Counted from the first letter of the stretch, positions 17,501 through 25,444 are shown. The stretch: DNA of 64,000 bases from Oryzomonas japonica (GCF_008802365.1 NZ_VZQZ01000004.1:186001-250000), one strand, 5' to 3'. Translations and numbers: made by a program. Notes: generated from the sequence alone by a model not told the origin.

Positions 17501-17612
17501 TGCGCCCTTTCCGCAATCCCGGTATTGACCCTGGCATGCTGTCGTGCGGCGTAGCGCTGCTACGCCTCCCTGGCATCCCTTGGTCGCCTTGGCCTTGCGA
17601 AAAAATCGCATC
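17501..17612. repeat. Family B repeat, copy 1 (between hisI and hisG)
   Basis: About 112 bases beginning GCGCCCTTTCCGCAATCCCG, containing the core GGCGTAGCGCTGCTACGCC and ending GCCTTGGCCTTGCGAAAAAA then TCGCATCC. It starts 15 bases after the hisI stop. Copy 2 is at 18536. The core is identical to that of Family A. Confidence 0.85.
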
Positions 17613-17650
17613 CACTTGGAAAATCAAAATCGACATCATGCGAGGTTGAT

Positions 17651-18526
17651 ATGAACAATGTTCTGAACTTCGGCATTCCCAAAGGGAGTCTTGAGAATGC
17701 CACCGTCGAGCTGTTCAAAAAGGCCGGCTGGCAGATCAGCATCTCCTCCCGCAGCTACTTCCCCGGCGTTGACGATAGCGAGATGAACTGCAAGCTGATC
17801 CGCCCCCAGGAGATGGGCAAGTACGTGGAGCGGGGCACCATCGACGCCGGGATCGCCGGCCGCGACTGGGTGCGGGAGAACGAGGCGGACGTGGTCGAGG
17901 TCTGCGAGATGGTCTACTCCAAGGTGTCGCGCCGCCCGGCCCGCTGGGTGCTGGTGGTGGGCAGCGACTCCAAGGTCCAGGGGCCGGAAGACCTGCACGG
18001 CGCCACCATCTCCACCGAACTGGTCGGTTTCACCAAGCGCTACTTTGCCGAGCGCAACATCCCGGTGAACGTGGAGTTTTCCTGGGGGGCCACCGAGGCA
18101 AAGGTGGTGGACGGCCTGTGCGACGCCATCGTGGAGGTGACCGAAACCGGCTCCACCATCAAGGCCAACGGCCTGCGCATCGTCTGCGACCTGATGGAGT
18201 CCGTGCCGGTCCTGCTCGCCAGCACGTCGGCCTGGGCCGATCCCTGGAAACGGGAAAAGATCGAGCAGATCGCCACCTTGCTCAAATCGTCCCTGGCCGC
18301 CGAAGGGATGGTGGGCCTCAAGATGAACGCCCCGGCCAGCCGGATCGAGGCCATCACCAAGGTCCTGCCCAGCCTGAAGAACCCGACCATCTCGCACCTG
18401 TACAACTCCGACTGGCTCTCCGTGGAGAGCATCATGTCCGAGAAGGAGGTGCGCCGCGTGGTGCCGGAGTTGTTGAAGCTGGGGGCGGAAGGGATTATCG
18501 AATATCCCCTCAATAAAATCATCTAG
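17651..18526 (+). CDS. hisG: ATP phosphoribosyltransferase, long form
   Basis: Catalyses the first committed step of histidine synthesis, ATP + PRPP to PR-ATP. At 291 residues it is the long form, whose C-terminal regulatory domain (about residues 215-290) usually binds histidine for feedback inhibition and does not need HisZ. Motifs: [30 protein letters not shown], and the PRPP loop [16 protein letters not shown]. It is flanked on both sides by Family B repeats. The remaining his genes are not in the window. Confidence 0.95.
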   Translation: MNNVLNFGIPKGSLENATVELFKKAGWQISISSRSYFPGVDDSEMNCKLIRPQEMGKYVERGTIDAGIAGRDWVRENEADVVEVCEMVYSKVSRRPARWVLVVGSDSKVQGPEDLHGATISTELVGFTKRYFAERNIPVNVEFSWGATEAKVVDGLCDAIVEVTETGSTIKANGLRIVCDLMESVPVLLASTSAWADPWKREKIEQIATLLKSSLAAEGMVGLKMNAPASRIEAITKVLPSLKNPTISHLYNSDWLSVESIMSEKEVRRVVPELLKLGAEGIIEYPLNKII

Positions 18527-18535
18527 CGTAGAGGA

Positions 18536-18652
18536 ACGCGCCCTTTCCGCAATCCCGGCGTTGACCTTCGGCATGCTGTCGTGCGGTGTAGCGCTGCTAC
18601 GTCTCCTCGGCATCCCTCGGTCGCCTTGGCCTTGCAAAAAAATCGCGTTCCG
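18536..18652. repeat. Family B repeat, copy 2 (after hisG)
   Basis: About 117 bases, clearly homologous to 17501-17612, with ends GGAACGCG / CGCGTTCC (perfect 8-base inverted repeat). The core reads GGTGTAGCGCTGCTACGTC; both changes from copy 1 keep pairing as G-U wobbles. It begins about 10 bases after the hisG stop. Confidence 0.85.
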
Positions 18653-18677
18653 TAGGTAGAATCTAAGGAGAAACTTT

Positions 18678-18878
18678 ATGTCAACCTGTACCAGAACCGG
18701 CGACGACTGCCGCTGCACCTACACCCCGGCCTGCCCGCGACGCGGCAACTGCTGCCAGTGCGTGGCCTTTCACCGCGAACGGGGCCAGGCCACCGCCTGC
18801 ATGTTCACCCCGGAAGGCGAGAAGAGCTACGACCGCTCCCTGGCCAACCTGATGCGGGACCGCAAGATTTCCCTGTAA
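18678..18878 (+). CDS. DUF6485 small cysteine-rich protein
   Basis: 66 residues with nine cysteines in a tight pattern (CTRTGDDCRCTYTPACPRRG, then NCCQC and a later ACMF), which suggests a zinc- or iron-sulfur-binding fold; this is inference. The family is known only as DUF6485. A good AAGGAG ribosome site lies before the ATG. It is placed after hisG, separated by a Family B repeat, and followed by a cluster of Family C palindromes. Cytoplasmic, no signal peptide. Confidence 0.8.
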   Translation: MSTCTRTGDDCRCTYTPACPRRGNCCQCVAFHRERGQATACMFTPEGEKSYDRSLANLMRDRKISL

Positions 18879-18897
18879 AAGGGGGCTGCCCAGTTTT

Positions 18898-19024
18898 CCC
18901 CCTCCTTGATAAGGAGGGGGCAGGGGGTGGTTGAGAATTTGATTTACAGGCTACCACCCCCGGCCCCTCCTAAACTAGGAGGGGAGAAATGCTACCACCT
19001 ACCCCCTCCTGAGCCAGGAGGGGG
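18898..19024. repeat. Cluster of three Family C palindromes
   Basis: CCCCCTCCTTGATAAGGAGG at 18898, CCCCTCCTAAACTAGGAGGG at 18964 and CCCCCTCCTGAGCCAGGAGG at 19002, linked by GGGGGTGG and CCACCCCC. The block fills the gap between DUF6485 and the pseudouridine synthase and ends 23 bases before the next ATG. Confidence 0.85.
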
Positions 19025-19047
19025 ATTTAAAATCGGTACCCCATACT

Positions 19048-19950
19048 ATGCTCACCTTTACTATCACCCATATCGACCATTGCCGCAGGCTGGAAAGTTT
19101 CCTGCGCACCCTCATGCCCAGCGCCTCCCCCGGCTATTGCCGCAAGCTGATCAAGAACGGCGCGGCCAAGCTCAACGCCGCCGCCGCAACGCCGGACACC
19201 CTTTTGACCGTGAACGATCGGGTGACCCTCAAGGAGAGCGCCGCCACCGCCTCCCTCATCAGCCAGACCCGCCCGGCGCTGGACCTGCTCTACGAGGACG
19301 ATCTGGTGGCCATGGTCAACAAACCGGCCGGCCTTCCCATGCACCGCACCGCGGAGCAGGAGGCCAATCTGGTGGACGCGGGGATGGCCTACATGGCCTG
19401 GCGCGGCACCCCGTGCAAGCTCTACCCGGTGAACCGCCTGGACCGGGGCACCTCGGGGGCCGTGATCCTGGCAAAGAGTTCCTCGGCAGCCGGCATGTAC
19501 GGCCGCCACGTCAAGGAAACCGGCTTGGACAAGCTCTACCTGGCGCTGGTGGCGGGGATTCCCGACGAGAGCGGCGTCATTGCCGAGCCGCTGGACGACA
19601 AGGAGTCGGAGACCCGCTACCAGATTTTGCTGCACGGGGAGGGGAACGCCCTCTTGGCCGTGACCCCCATCAGCGGGCGCATGCACCAGATCAGGCGGCA
19701 CCTGGAGATGATCGGCCACCCGGTCTTGGGGGACAAGCGCTACGGCATGGGCGAGCTAGCCGATTACGACGGGTTTGCCCTCCATTCGTTCCGTACGGTC
19801 GTGGAGCGCCCGGAGGTGGGACCGCTGACGGTCTGCGCGCCGCTGCCGGAGGGTTTTTGGGGGCTGGCGCAGCGGTATCTCGGGCAGCCGCCGGAGGCGG
19901 TCATTGCGCGGCTGGATACGTGTCTGGCTGGGGGCGGGGCAGGGGCGTAA
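19048..19950 (+). CDS. RluA-family pseudouridine synthase with S4 domain
   Basis: 300 residues. An S4-like RNA-binding segment (RRLESFLRTLMPSASPGYCR, then KLIKNGAAKLN) is followed by the catalytic domain with the aspartate motif in VNRLDRGTSGAVI and later SGRMHQIRRHLEMIGHPVLG. It isomerises uridine to pseudouridine in rRNA or tRNA; the target site cannot be read from sequence. The motif has Asn where RluA/C/D enzymes usually have His (HRLD), but the catalytic Asp is present. Cytoplasmic. Confidence 0.9.
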   Translation: MLTFTITHIDHCRRLESFLRTLMPSASPGYCRKLIKNGAAKLNAAAATPDTLLTVNDRVTLKESAATASLISQTRPALDLLYEDDLVAMVNKPAGLPMHRTAEQEANLVDAGMAYMAWRGTPCKLYPVNRLDRGTSGAVILAKSSSAAGMYGRHVKETGLDKLYLALVAGIPDESGVIAEPLDDKESETRYQILLHGEGNALLAVTPISGRMHQIRRHLEMIGHPVLGDKRYGMGELADYDGFALHSFRTVVERPEVGPLTVCAPLPEGFWGLAQRYLGQPPEAVIARLDTCLAGGGAGA

Positions 19951-20049
19951 TTGCTGGATTCTCTATTTGCCTATAAGCTGAACTAAGGCGGTCGGTGCGA
20001 ATATATGCTTGCGCTACGACGCAAACCGCCCCACCCGAAAGAAGAAACA

Positions 20050-20376
20050 ATGAAGAAATGCCCCTTCTGTGCCGAAGAGATCCAGGACGCGGCGATCAAG
20101 TGCAAGCACTGCGGCGAGTTCCTCGACCCGTCCGCCCGGCTGCTCTCCAAAGGCACCGGCGCCAAGTGGTATTTCCGCAAAGGCTTTATCGTCATCGCGC
20201 TCTTGAGCGTGGGGCCGTTCGCCCTGCCGCTCATCTGGTTCCGCCCCAATACGTCGCGCACCTGGAAGATCGGGCTCACCATTGCAACCCTTGTGCTCAG
20301 TTGGTACCTGTACCAGGCGACCCTGGAATCCATGAAAAGCCTGAGTGAGTATTACCGGCTGCTTAACGGGCTTTAG
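20050..20376 (+). CDS. Zinc-ribbon membrane protein of unknown function
   Basis: 108 residues. N-terminal double-zinc-ribbon half CPFCAEEIQDAAIKCKHCGE binds one zinc through four cysteines. After a linker there are two hydrophobic segments: about 55-71 (FIVIALLSVGPFALPLIWF) and about 79-94 (IGLTIATLVLSWYLY). Such zinc-ribbon plus two-helix proteins are common and uncharacterised. A weak ribosome site precedes the ATG at 20050. A single Family D arm follows the stop codon. Confidence 0.75.
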   Translation: MKKCPFCAEEIQDAAIKCKHCGEFLDPSARLLSKGTGAKWYFRKGFIVIALLSVGPFALPLIWFRPNTSRTWKIGLTIATLVLSWYLYQATLESMKSLSEYYRLLNGL

Positions 20377-20402
20377 GCCGCGAGGGCCGATGGGGGTAAT
20401 GG

Positions 20403-20434
20403 ATTTCTCTGTGCCTCCGTGTCTCAGTGGCGGA
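20403..20434. repeat. Family D arm, copy 3 (single arm)
   Basis: TTTCTCTGTGCCTCCGTGTC followed by TCAGTGGCGG, diverged, in the orientation of the right-hand arm, 28 bases after the stop of the zinc-ribbon gene. Confidence 0.65.
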
Positions 20435-20532
20435 TGTCAATTGCTAATTTTTTTATGCCGCGTAAATCATTCGATTTGTGCACAAAATGTGTCAAACGTG
20501 AGATTCCACACCAGGCTGTGGGTATTTTCCGG

Positions 20533-20561
20533 TTGATCGATGGGGCAGATTGGATTATAAA
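20533..20561 (+). promoter_or_regulatory. Sigma-70-type promoter for the LEA-like gene
   Basis: TTGATC at 20533 and TATAAA at 20556, with a 17-base spacer, 36 bases before the start codon. A 12-base perfect palindrome TTTGTGCACAAA sits upstream at 20475-20486 and could be an operator. Confidence 0.5.
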
Positions 20562-20597
20562 CATATAATTTTAATCCATTCCTAAGGAGGAATCACG

Positions 20598-21029
20598 ATG
20601 AAAAGAAGTACTGCTGTTTGTGCCGCAATTCTTGTTAACCTTATGTTTGCCGCCGGTGTCATGGCTGCCGACCCGCTGCAGAAGACCGACGACGTGCTGA
20701 ACAAGTCCGCCGCAACCGTGGATAAGGCCGCTAAGAAGAAAGCCGATGCAAAAGCCAAGGCAACCGATGTGAAAGCCAAGGCTGGCCAGAAAGAAGCCGA
20801 TGTGAAAGCAAAGGCCGCCCAGAAAGAGGCAGACGTGAAAGCCAAGGCTGCCAAGAAAGAGGCCGACGTCAAGGAGAAGGCAAAGGCCAAAACCGATGCC
20901 GCCAAGGCCAAGAAACAAAAGGTCGACAGCAAGGTAGACGCCACCAAGAAAAAGAAAGACGCCGTGGCCAAGGATGCCAAGGATCTCAAGGAAGGCACCA
21001 TGAAAGATATGCAGGACATGAAAAAATAA
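20598..21029 (+). CDS. Exported alanine/lysine-rich coiled-coil protein with LEA-like 11-residue repeats
   Basis: 143 residues: signal peptide about 1-23 (cleaved after VMA), then a highly charged protein almost wholly built of Lys, Ala, Asp and Glu. Eleven-residue repeats such as KEADVKAKAAQ occur at least three times in register near residues 62-95, the pattern of group 3 LEA (desiccation) proteins and of some bacterial periplasmic coiled coils. There are no cysteines and no hydrophobic core. A strong ribosome site (AAGGAGG), a promoter and a terminator make it monocistronic. Envelope protection or stress tolerance is a guess. Confidence 0.8.
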   Translation: MKRSTAVCAAILVNLMFAAGVMAADPLQKTDDVLNKSAATVDKAAKKKADAKAKATDVKAKAGQKEADVKAKAAQKEADVKAKAAKKEADVKEKAKAKTDAAKAKKQKVDSKVDATKKKKDAVAKDAKDLKEGTMKDMQDMKK

Positions 21030-21061
21030 GCGTTCAGTATTGGCACTGATCGCTGTAGGGG

Positions 21062-21091
21062 AAAAGCCGCACATCTTTTGTGCGGCTTTTT
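21062..21091 (+). terminator. Terminator after the LEA-like gene
   Basis: AAAAGCCGCACA, loop TCTTT, TGTGCGGCTTTTT: a 12-base stem with a T run. Confidence 0.85.
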
Positions 21092-21154
21092 CTGTTTTAT
21101 CCCTGCCCGTTATGTAGTACAAAGCAGACAGCATACACCGAAGGAGGGGCAATC

Positions 21155-21919
21155 ATGAGTGGACAGACCATTTTCATTACCGGGGCATCGGCAGGCTTCG
21201 GCGCTGCCTGCGCCCGCATCTTCGCCCAACCGGGCAATCGTCTGATCCTGACGGCCCGACGCATCGATCCGTTGCTGGCCTTGCAGAAGGAGCTGGCCGG
21301 CACGGCCGATATCCACATCATCCCATTGGACGTGCGCGACCGGGAGGCGGTGAAGGGGGCGGTCGATTCTCTGCCGCCGGCCTTCCGCGAGATCGACGTG
21401 CTGATCAACAACGCGGGCCTGGCCCTGGGGCTGGAACCGGCTCACCAGGTCAATCTGGACGATTGGGATACCATGGTGGACACCAATATCAAGGGGTTGA
21501 TGTACTGCACCCGCCTGATCCTGCCCGGTATGGTGGCCCGCAACCGGGGGCACGTGGTCAATATCAGCTCCACCGCCAGTTCATGGCCCTATCCGGGGGG
21601 CAATGTGTACGGCGGCACCAAGGCATTCGTGACCCAGTTCTCCCGCAACCTGCGCTGCGACCTGCTGGGGACCAAGGTGCGGGTGACCTGTATCCAGCCC
21701 GGCATGGCCGAGACCGAGTTTTCCAAGGTGCGCTTCAAGGGTGACGATGCCAAGGCGGCCCAGGTGTACGAAGGGGTCGAGGCCCTGACGGCCGCAGATA
21801 TCGCCGAGACGGTGCTGTGGGCGGTCAACCGCCCGCCCCACGTGAACATCAACACCCTGGAGGTCATGTCCATCGACCAGGCCTGGGCGCCGTTCGCGAT
21901 CCACCGGGAGGGGCTGTAG
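21155..21919 (+). CDS. Short-chain dehydrogenase/reductase (YdfG-like)
   Basis: 254-residue NAD(P)-dependent oxidoreductase. Cofactor loop TGASAGFGAACAR; DVRD after strand 4; NNAGLALGLEPAHQ; catalytic Ser in VNISSTASSWPYPGG and Tyr/Lys in VYGGTKAF. NNAGLALG and IQPGMAETEFSKVRFKGD resemble E. coli YdfG (3-hydroxy acid / malonic semialdehyde reductase), so that substrate class is likely but unproven. Arg near residue 36 (LTARRID) favours NADP. Good AAGGAGG ribosome site. Its TAG stop is the first triplet of a palindromic repeat. Confidence 0.9.
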   Translation: MSGQTIFITGASAGFGAACARIFAQPGNRLILTARRIDPLLALQKELAGTADIHIIPLDVRDREAVKGAVDSLPPAFREIDVLINNAGLALGLEPAHQVNLDDWDTMVDTNIKGLMYCTRLILPGMVARNRGHVVNISSTASSWPYPGGNVYGGTKAFVTQFSRNLRCDLLGTKVRVTCIQPGMAETEFSKVRFKGDDAKAAQVYEGVEALTAADIAETVLWAVNRPPHVNINTLEVMSIDQAWAPFAIHREGL

Positions 21920-21967
21920 GGGCGTAGTGCATACGCCCCGGATTGGGCGAACATCGGTTCGCCCCTA
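21917..21967. repeat. Double palindrome after the SDR gene (Family F)
   Basis: TAGGGGCGTAGTGCATACGC followed by CCC, and GGGCGAACATCGGTTCGCCC followed by CTA: two hairpins with TAGGGGCG / CGCCCCTA outer ends. The first TAG is the stop codon of the preceding gene. Confidence 0.7.
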
Positions 21968-22006
21968 CGATTCGCATATTCAACCGCAGGATGAAGAGGA
22001 TAGAGC

Positions 22007-22681
22007 ATGGCTAAGGAATTATACGTAGGACACCTGCCGGAAGAGGTGACGGAAGAGGACCTGTACAAGCTGTTCTCGGTGATGGGGATGGTCACCTCCG
22101 TGCACCTGATCATCGACCCCGAGACCAAGGAGTTCAAACGCTGCGGCTATGTGCGCATGGCGGCGAGTGTGGACCCCCAGGAGGTGGCCGAGACCCTGGA
22201 CGGCGCCTATCTGATCGACCGGGTCATCACGGTCAGTATCGCCCGTGAGCAGAAACCGGACAAGCCGGGCACAGCGGGCAAACCGGGCGGGGCCGGAAGA
22301 CGGGGACCAGGCGCCGGGGCCAAAACCGGGACCGGGGCAAAGTTCGGCGCTAAACCGAAGCCGGCAGCGGGCGCGAAGCCGGGTGCCGGAACACGGTCTG
22401 CCGCGGGGCCGAGGCCTGCTGCGGAGGCAAGACCCGGAGCGCGATCTGAGGCCGGAGCGAGGGGCAGCGCGGGAACGCGGTCTGCTTCGCGAACAAGGTC
22501 TGATGCGGAATCAAGGGTTGGCGCTGGAACAAGGTCCGACGCTGGAGCACGATCCGGTGCCGGTGCGAGATCTGATGCCGGGGCGAGGCCCGGCGCAGGG
22601 GCAAGGCCGGGCAGCGGCGACCGCAGCGGCAGGCCCTCCCGTCCGGGCGGCGACAGGAAAGGGCCGCGCAAGGGACGTTAA
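22007..22681 (+). CDS. RRM RNA-binding protein with low-complexity Ala/Gly/Arg-rich tail
   Basis: 224 residues. An N-terminal RNA recognition motif (about 1-80) has RNP2 ELYVGHLP and RNP1-like RCGYVRMA, as in the small bacterial Rbp proteins. From about 85 the protein is a disordered tail made of irregular six-residue units such as ARSDAG, ARPGAG and TRSDAG, followed by a basic end (GDRKGPRKGR). Such tails are usual in eukaryotic RNA granule proteins and in some cyanobacterial Rbps. Cytoplasmic; likely an RNA chaperone or post-transcriptional factor (inference). A Family D repeat follows. Confidence 0.85.
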   Translation: MAKELYVGHLPEEVTEEDLYKLFSVMGMVTSVHLIIDPETKEFKRCGYVRMAASVDPQEVAETLDGAYLIDRVITVSIAREQKPDKPGTAGKPGGAGRRGPGAGAKTGTGAKFGAKPKPAAGAKPGAGTRSAAGPRPAAEARPGARSEAGARGSAGTRSASRTRSDAESRVGAGTRSDAGARSGAGARSDAGARPGAGARPGSGDRSGRPSRPGGDRKGPRKGR

Positions 22682-22696
22682 GCAAGACAAGAGTAC

Positions 22697-22822
22697 ATCT
22701 GCCACAGAGACACGGAGAAAACCCAAAAAGGAGCCTGAATAGTTCCCTCCCCTCGCTGGGGGGAGGAACATTCTGGTTCTGTCTTTGACGTTCTCCGTGT
22801 CTCTGTGTCTCTGTGGCAGATT
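22697..22822. repeat. Family D inverted-repeat element, copy 4 (both arms)
   Basis: Arm TCTGCCACAGAGACACGGAG near 22699 pairs with TCTCCGTGTCTCTGTGTCTC then TGTGGCAGA ending near 22820. Between them lies a second palindrome, CCCTCCCCTCGCTGGGGGGA. The element fills the gap between two convergent genes. Confidence 0.8.
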
Positions 22823-22833
22823 TTGATTCCAAG

Positions 22834-23817
22834 TTACGGCACCAGCACCCCGGCCCCTCTGATCCTCCCCGCCCGCAGGGCCGCCAGCGCTTCGTTGGCC
22901 TGTTCCAGGGGAAAACGTTGCACCTCGGTCCGTACCGGCACCTGGGGTGCCAGCTTCAAAAACTCTTCCCCGTCGCGGCGGGTCAGGTTGGCCACGGAGG
23001 CGATGCTCCGCTCCCCCCACAGGATGTCGTAGGGGAAGGACGGTATGTCGCTCATGTGGATGCCGCCGCAGACCACGATCCCCCCCTTGGCCACCGCACG
23101 GAGCGCTGCCGGCACCAGTTCCCCCGCCGGGGCGAAGATGATGGCCGCGTCCAAGGGCAGCGGCGGTGCATCAAAGGAGCCGCCCGCCCAGCAGGCCCCC
23201 ATTTCCCGCGCAAATGCCTGTCCCGCCGTGTCCCCCGGCCGGGTGAAGCCGTAGACCTCCCGTCCCTGCCAGGTCGCCACCTGGGTCACGATGTGGGCCG
23301 CGGCCCCGAAGCCGTAGATGCCGAGCCGTTTTCCCTGCCCGGCCATGCGCAGGGAACGGTAGCCGATCAGCCCGGCGCAGAGGAGCGGGGCGGCCTGGGT
23401 ATCGGGATACCCCGCTGGCAGCGGGAAGCAGAACCGGCTTTCGGCGGTGCAGTAGTCGGCAAAGCCGCCGTTCTTCTGGTAGCCGGTGAACAGCGCCCGG
23501 TCGCAGAGATTTTCCCGCCCCGACTTGCAGTAGTCGCATTCCCCGCAGGTGCCGCCCAGCCAGGGGACCCCGACCCGGTCGCCGGGCCGGAATCCGGCCA
23601 CGCCCTCCCCAAGGGCCTCAACGACCCCCACGATCTGGTGCCCCGGTATCAACGGCAGTTTGGGCTCAGTCAACTCCCCATCCACCACGTGCAGGTCGGT
23701 CCGGCAGATGCCGCACGCCGCAACCTTCAAGAGCAGTTCTCCGGCCGACGGCTGGGGAACCGGCACCTCCCGCAGTTCCAGCGCACCTCCCTGACGTTCC
23801 ATGACCATTGCTCGCAT
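22834..23817 (-). CDS. Zinc-dependent alcohol dehydrogenase family protein
   Basis: 327-residue medium-chain dehydrogenase. Catalytic zinc ligands in AACGICRTDLHVVDG and GHQIVG; structural zinc cysteines in CGECDYCKSGRENLC; cofactor loop GIYGFGAAAH in the Rossmann domain. The order fits bacterial AdhA/AdhP-like enzymes acting on short alcohols or aldehydes; the substrate is unknown. It lies 3 bases downstream of the MocR regulator on the same strand, so the two are probably co-transcribed. It converges on the RRM gene across a Family D repeat. Confidence 0.9.
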   Translation of the reverse strand: MRAMVMERQGGALELREVPVPQPSAGELLLKVAACGICRTDLHVVDGELTEPKLPLIPGHQIVGVVEALGEGVAGFRPGDRVGVPWLGGTCGECDYCKSGRENLCDRALFTGYQKNGGFADYCTAESRFCFPLPAGYPDTQAAPLLCAGLIGYRSLRMAGQGKRLGIYGFGAAAHIVTQVATWQGREVYGFTRPGDTAGQAFAREMGACWAGGSFDAPPLPLDAAIIFAPAGELVPAALRAVAKGGIVVCGGIHMSDIPSFPYDILWGERSIASVANLTRRDGEEFLKLAPQVPVRTEVQRFPLEQANEALAALRAGRIRGAGVLVP

Positions 23818-23820
23818 GGT

Positions 23821-25272
23821 TTACTCCCCCAATAGCTGGTGGGCCAATTCGCCCAGTTTTTTCACGCCCTGTTCGATCCCGTCGTCCCAGGTGGCGGTGG
23901 AGAGGCGGATGAAGTTGCGGTACTTGTTTTCCGTAAGGGTGAAGAGCGAGCCGGGGGCGATACCTATCCCCTGTTCCAGGGCCCGGTGGTACAGGGTGAT
24001 GGAGTCGATTTGCTCCGGCATCTCCACCCAGAGGATAAAGCTCCCCGCCGGGTGGGTCATGCGGGTCCCCTCGGGGAAGAAGCGGACCACGGCGTCCCGC
24101 ATGAGGGACATATTGCGGCTGTAGAGGCGGCGCACCGTCCGCAGGTGATGGTCGTAGCCGCCGGTGGCCAGGAATTCGGCGACGGCGAGCTGGGTGGGGG
24201 AGGAACAGGCGAGGTTCATCATCATCTTGAGCCGTTCCATGCGCTCCTGATAGCGCCCGGCAATGGCCCATCCCACCCGGTAGCCGGGGGAGAGGGTCTT
24301 GGAGAAGGAGGAACAGTAGATGACGAGCCCCTTGCGGTCGAAGGACTTGGCGGCCACCGGGCGCTCGTTGCCGAACACCAGGTCCCCGTAGATGTCGTCC
24401 TCGATCAGGGGGATCTCGTGGCTGGCCAGGAGTTCCACCAGTTCGCGCTTGCGTTCGACCGGCATGAGGCTCCCCAACGGGTTGCCGAAGTTGGGGATCA
24501 CCAGGCAGGCGCTCACCCGGTTGTGTTCGATGGCGTAGCGCAGCGCCTCGATGCTGATCCCCTCCCGCGGGGTGGCGGGGATCTCCAGGGCCTTCAGCCC
24601 CAACTCGGCGATCATCTGGAGGAAGTTGAAATAGAAGGGGGATTCCACCGCAATGGTGTCGCCGCTGCGGCAGGTCGCCCGCAGGGCCAGAATGACCGCT
24701 TCGACGCAGCCTGCGGTGACCAGCACCCCGTCCGGGGTGACGCTGATTCCGGTCTCCAGAGAACGCCGGGCGATCTGCACCCTGAGCCGCTCCCAACCAG
24801 GGGGCATGAGGTAGGATACGCTCAGGTCGCCGAACCGGCGCGTCTCGCTGGCCAGCATCCGGTTCAGCTTGTCCACCGGCAGGTGGCGCGGGTTGGGGAT
24901 CGCGCCCCCCAAGGGCAGGAGGTCCCGGTTCATCATGTTGCGGATCACCTGATGGCAGAGCTCGCTGATGGTGACCGTGGCCGGCCTGATCCGTGCCGAG
25001 GGGGAGTGGGGGAGGGAGGCGATCTCCGGGGCGCGGGCACGCACGTAATAGCCGGACTGGGGGCGGGCCTCGATCAGTCGCTGGTCTTCCAGCAGGGCAT
25101 AGGCCTGCATGGCCGTATTGATGCTGACGTCGAAGCGCCGGCTGAGTTGCCGGATCGACGGCACCCGGTCGCCGGCCCGGAAGGTGCCCTGCCCGATCAG
25201 GCCCGCCATCTCTACGGCGACCCGCTCGTAGAGCGGCGCCATGCTGTCCGAAATCGTGGTCGCGTTTATCAT
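23821..25272 (-). CDS. MocR-type transcriptional regulator (GntR HTH fused to aminotransferase fold)
   Basis: 483 residues from MINATTISDSMAPLYERV. The N-terminal GntR winged helix (about 10-75) contains RVPSIRQLSRRFDVS and ARPQSGYYV; the rest is a fold-type I aminotransferase-like domain binding PLP, with the Lys in SSFSKTLSPGYRVGW and EDDIYGDLVFG. MocR proteins typically regulate the divergent gene, here a DUF2917 gene, and often themselves. Two inverted-repeat candidates lie in the intergenic region. The start at 25272 is inferred; a longer frame to 25356 would cover the operator region. Confidence 0.9.
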   Translation of the reverse strand: MINATTISDSMAPLYERVAVEMAGLIGQGTFRAGDRVPSIRQLSRRFDVSINTAMQAYALLEDQRLIEARPQSGYYVRARAPEIASLPHSPSARIRPATVTISELCHQVIRNMMNRDLLPLGGAIPNPRHLPVDKLNRMLASETRRFGDLSVSYLMPPGWERLRVQIARRSLETGISVTPDGVLVTAGCVEAVILALRATCRSGDTIAVESPFYFNFLQMIAELGLKALEIPATPREGISIEALRYAIEHNRVSACLVIPNFGNPLGSLMPVERKRELVELLASHEIPLIEDDIYGDLVFGNERPVAAKSFDRKGLVIYCSSFSKTLSPGYRVGWAIAGRYQERMERLKMMMNLACSSPTQLAVAEFLATGGYDHHLRTVRRLYSRNMSLMRDAVVRFFPEGTRMTHPAGSFILWVEMPEQIDSITLYHRALEQGIGIAPGSLFTLTENKYRNFIRLSTATWDDGIEQGVKKLGELAHQLLGE

Positions 25273-25288
25273 GGTGCCAGGATACCTT

Positions 25289-25316
25289 ACTGTATTGGTA
25301 AGAGAATAGGTACAGT
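25289..25316. promoter_or_regulatory. Candidate MocR operator 1
   Basis: Half-sites ACTGTA (25289-25294) and TACAGT (25311-25316) in inverted orientation, just upstream of the MocR start. Confidence 0.45.
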
Positions 25317-25333
25317 TGAGCTGGTTTTGTTTG

Positions 25334-25350
25334 GATACAGATACTGTATC
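25334..25350. promoter_or_regulatory. Candidate MocR operator 2
   Basis: GATACAGATACTGTATC: a perfect 7-base inverted repeat with a 3-base spacer, containing the same TACAG/CTGTA half-site as operator 1, between MocR and the divergent DUF2917 gene. Confidence 0.5.
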
Positions 25351-25444
25351 ATGCAACTGTTATGGTTACAAATCAGAATTTCTGTGCCTGTTTTTTTAAC
25401 GTGGGAAGGGGTAAGGTCGCAGCATCAGAAGAGGAGGTGGGGTC

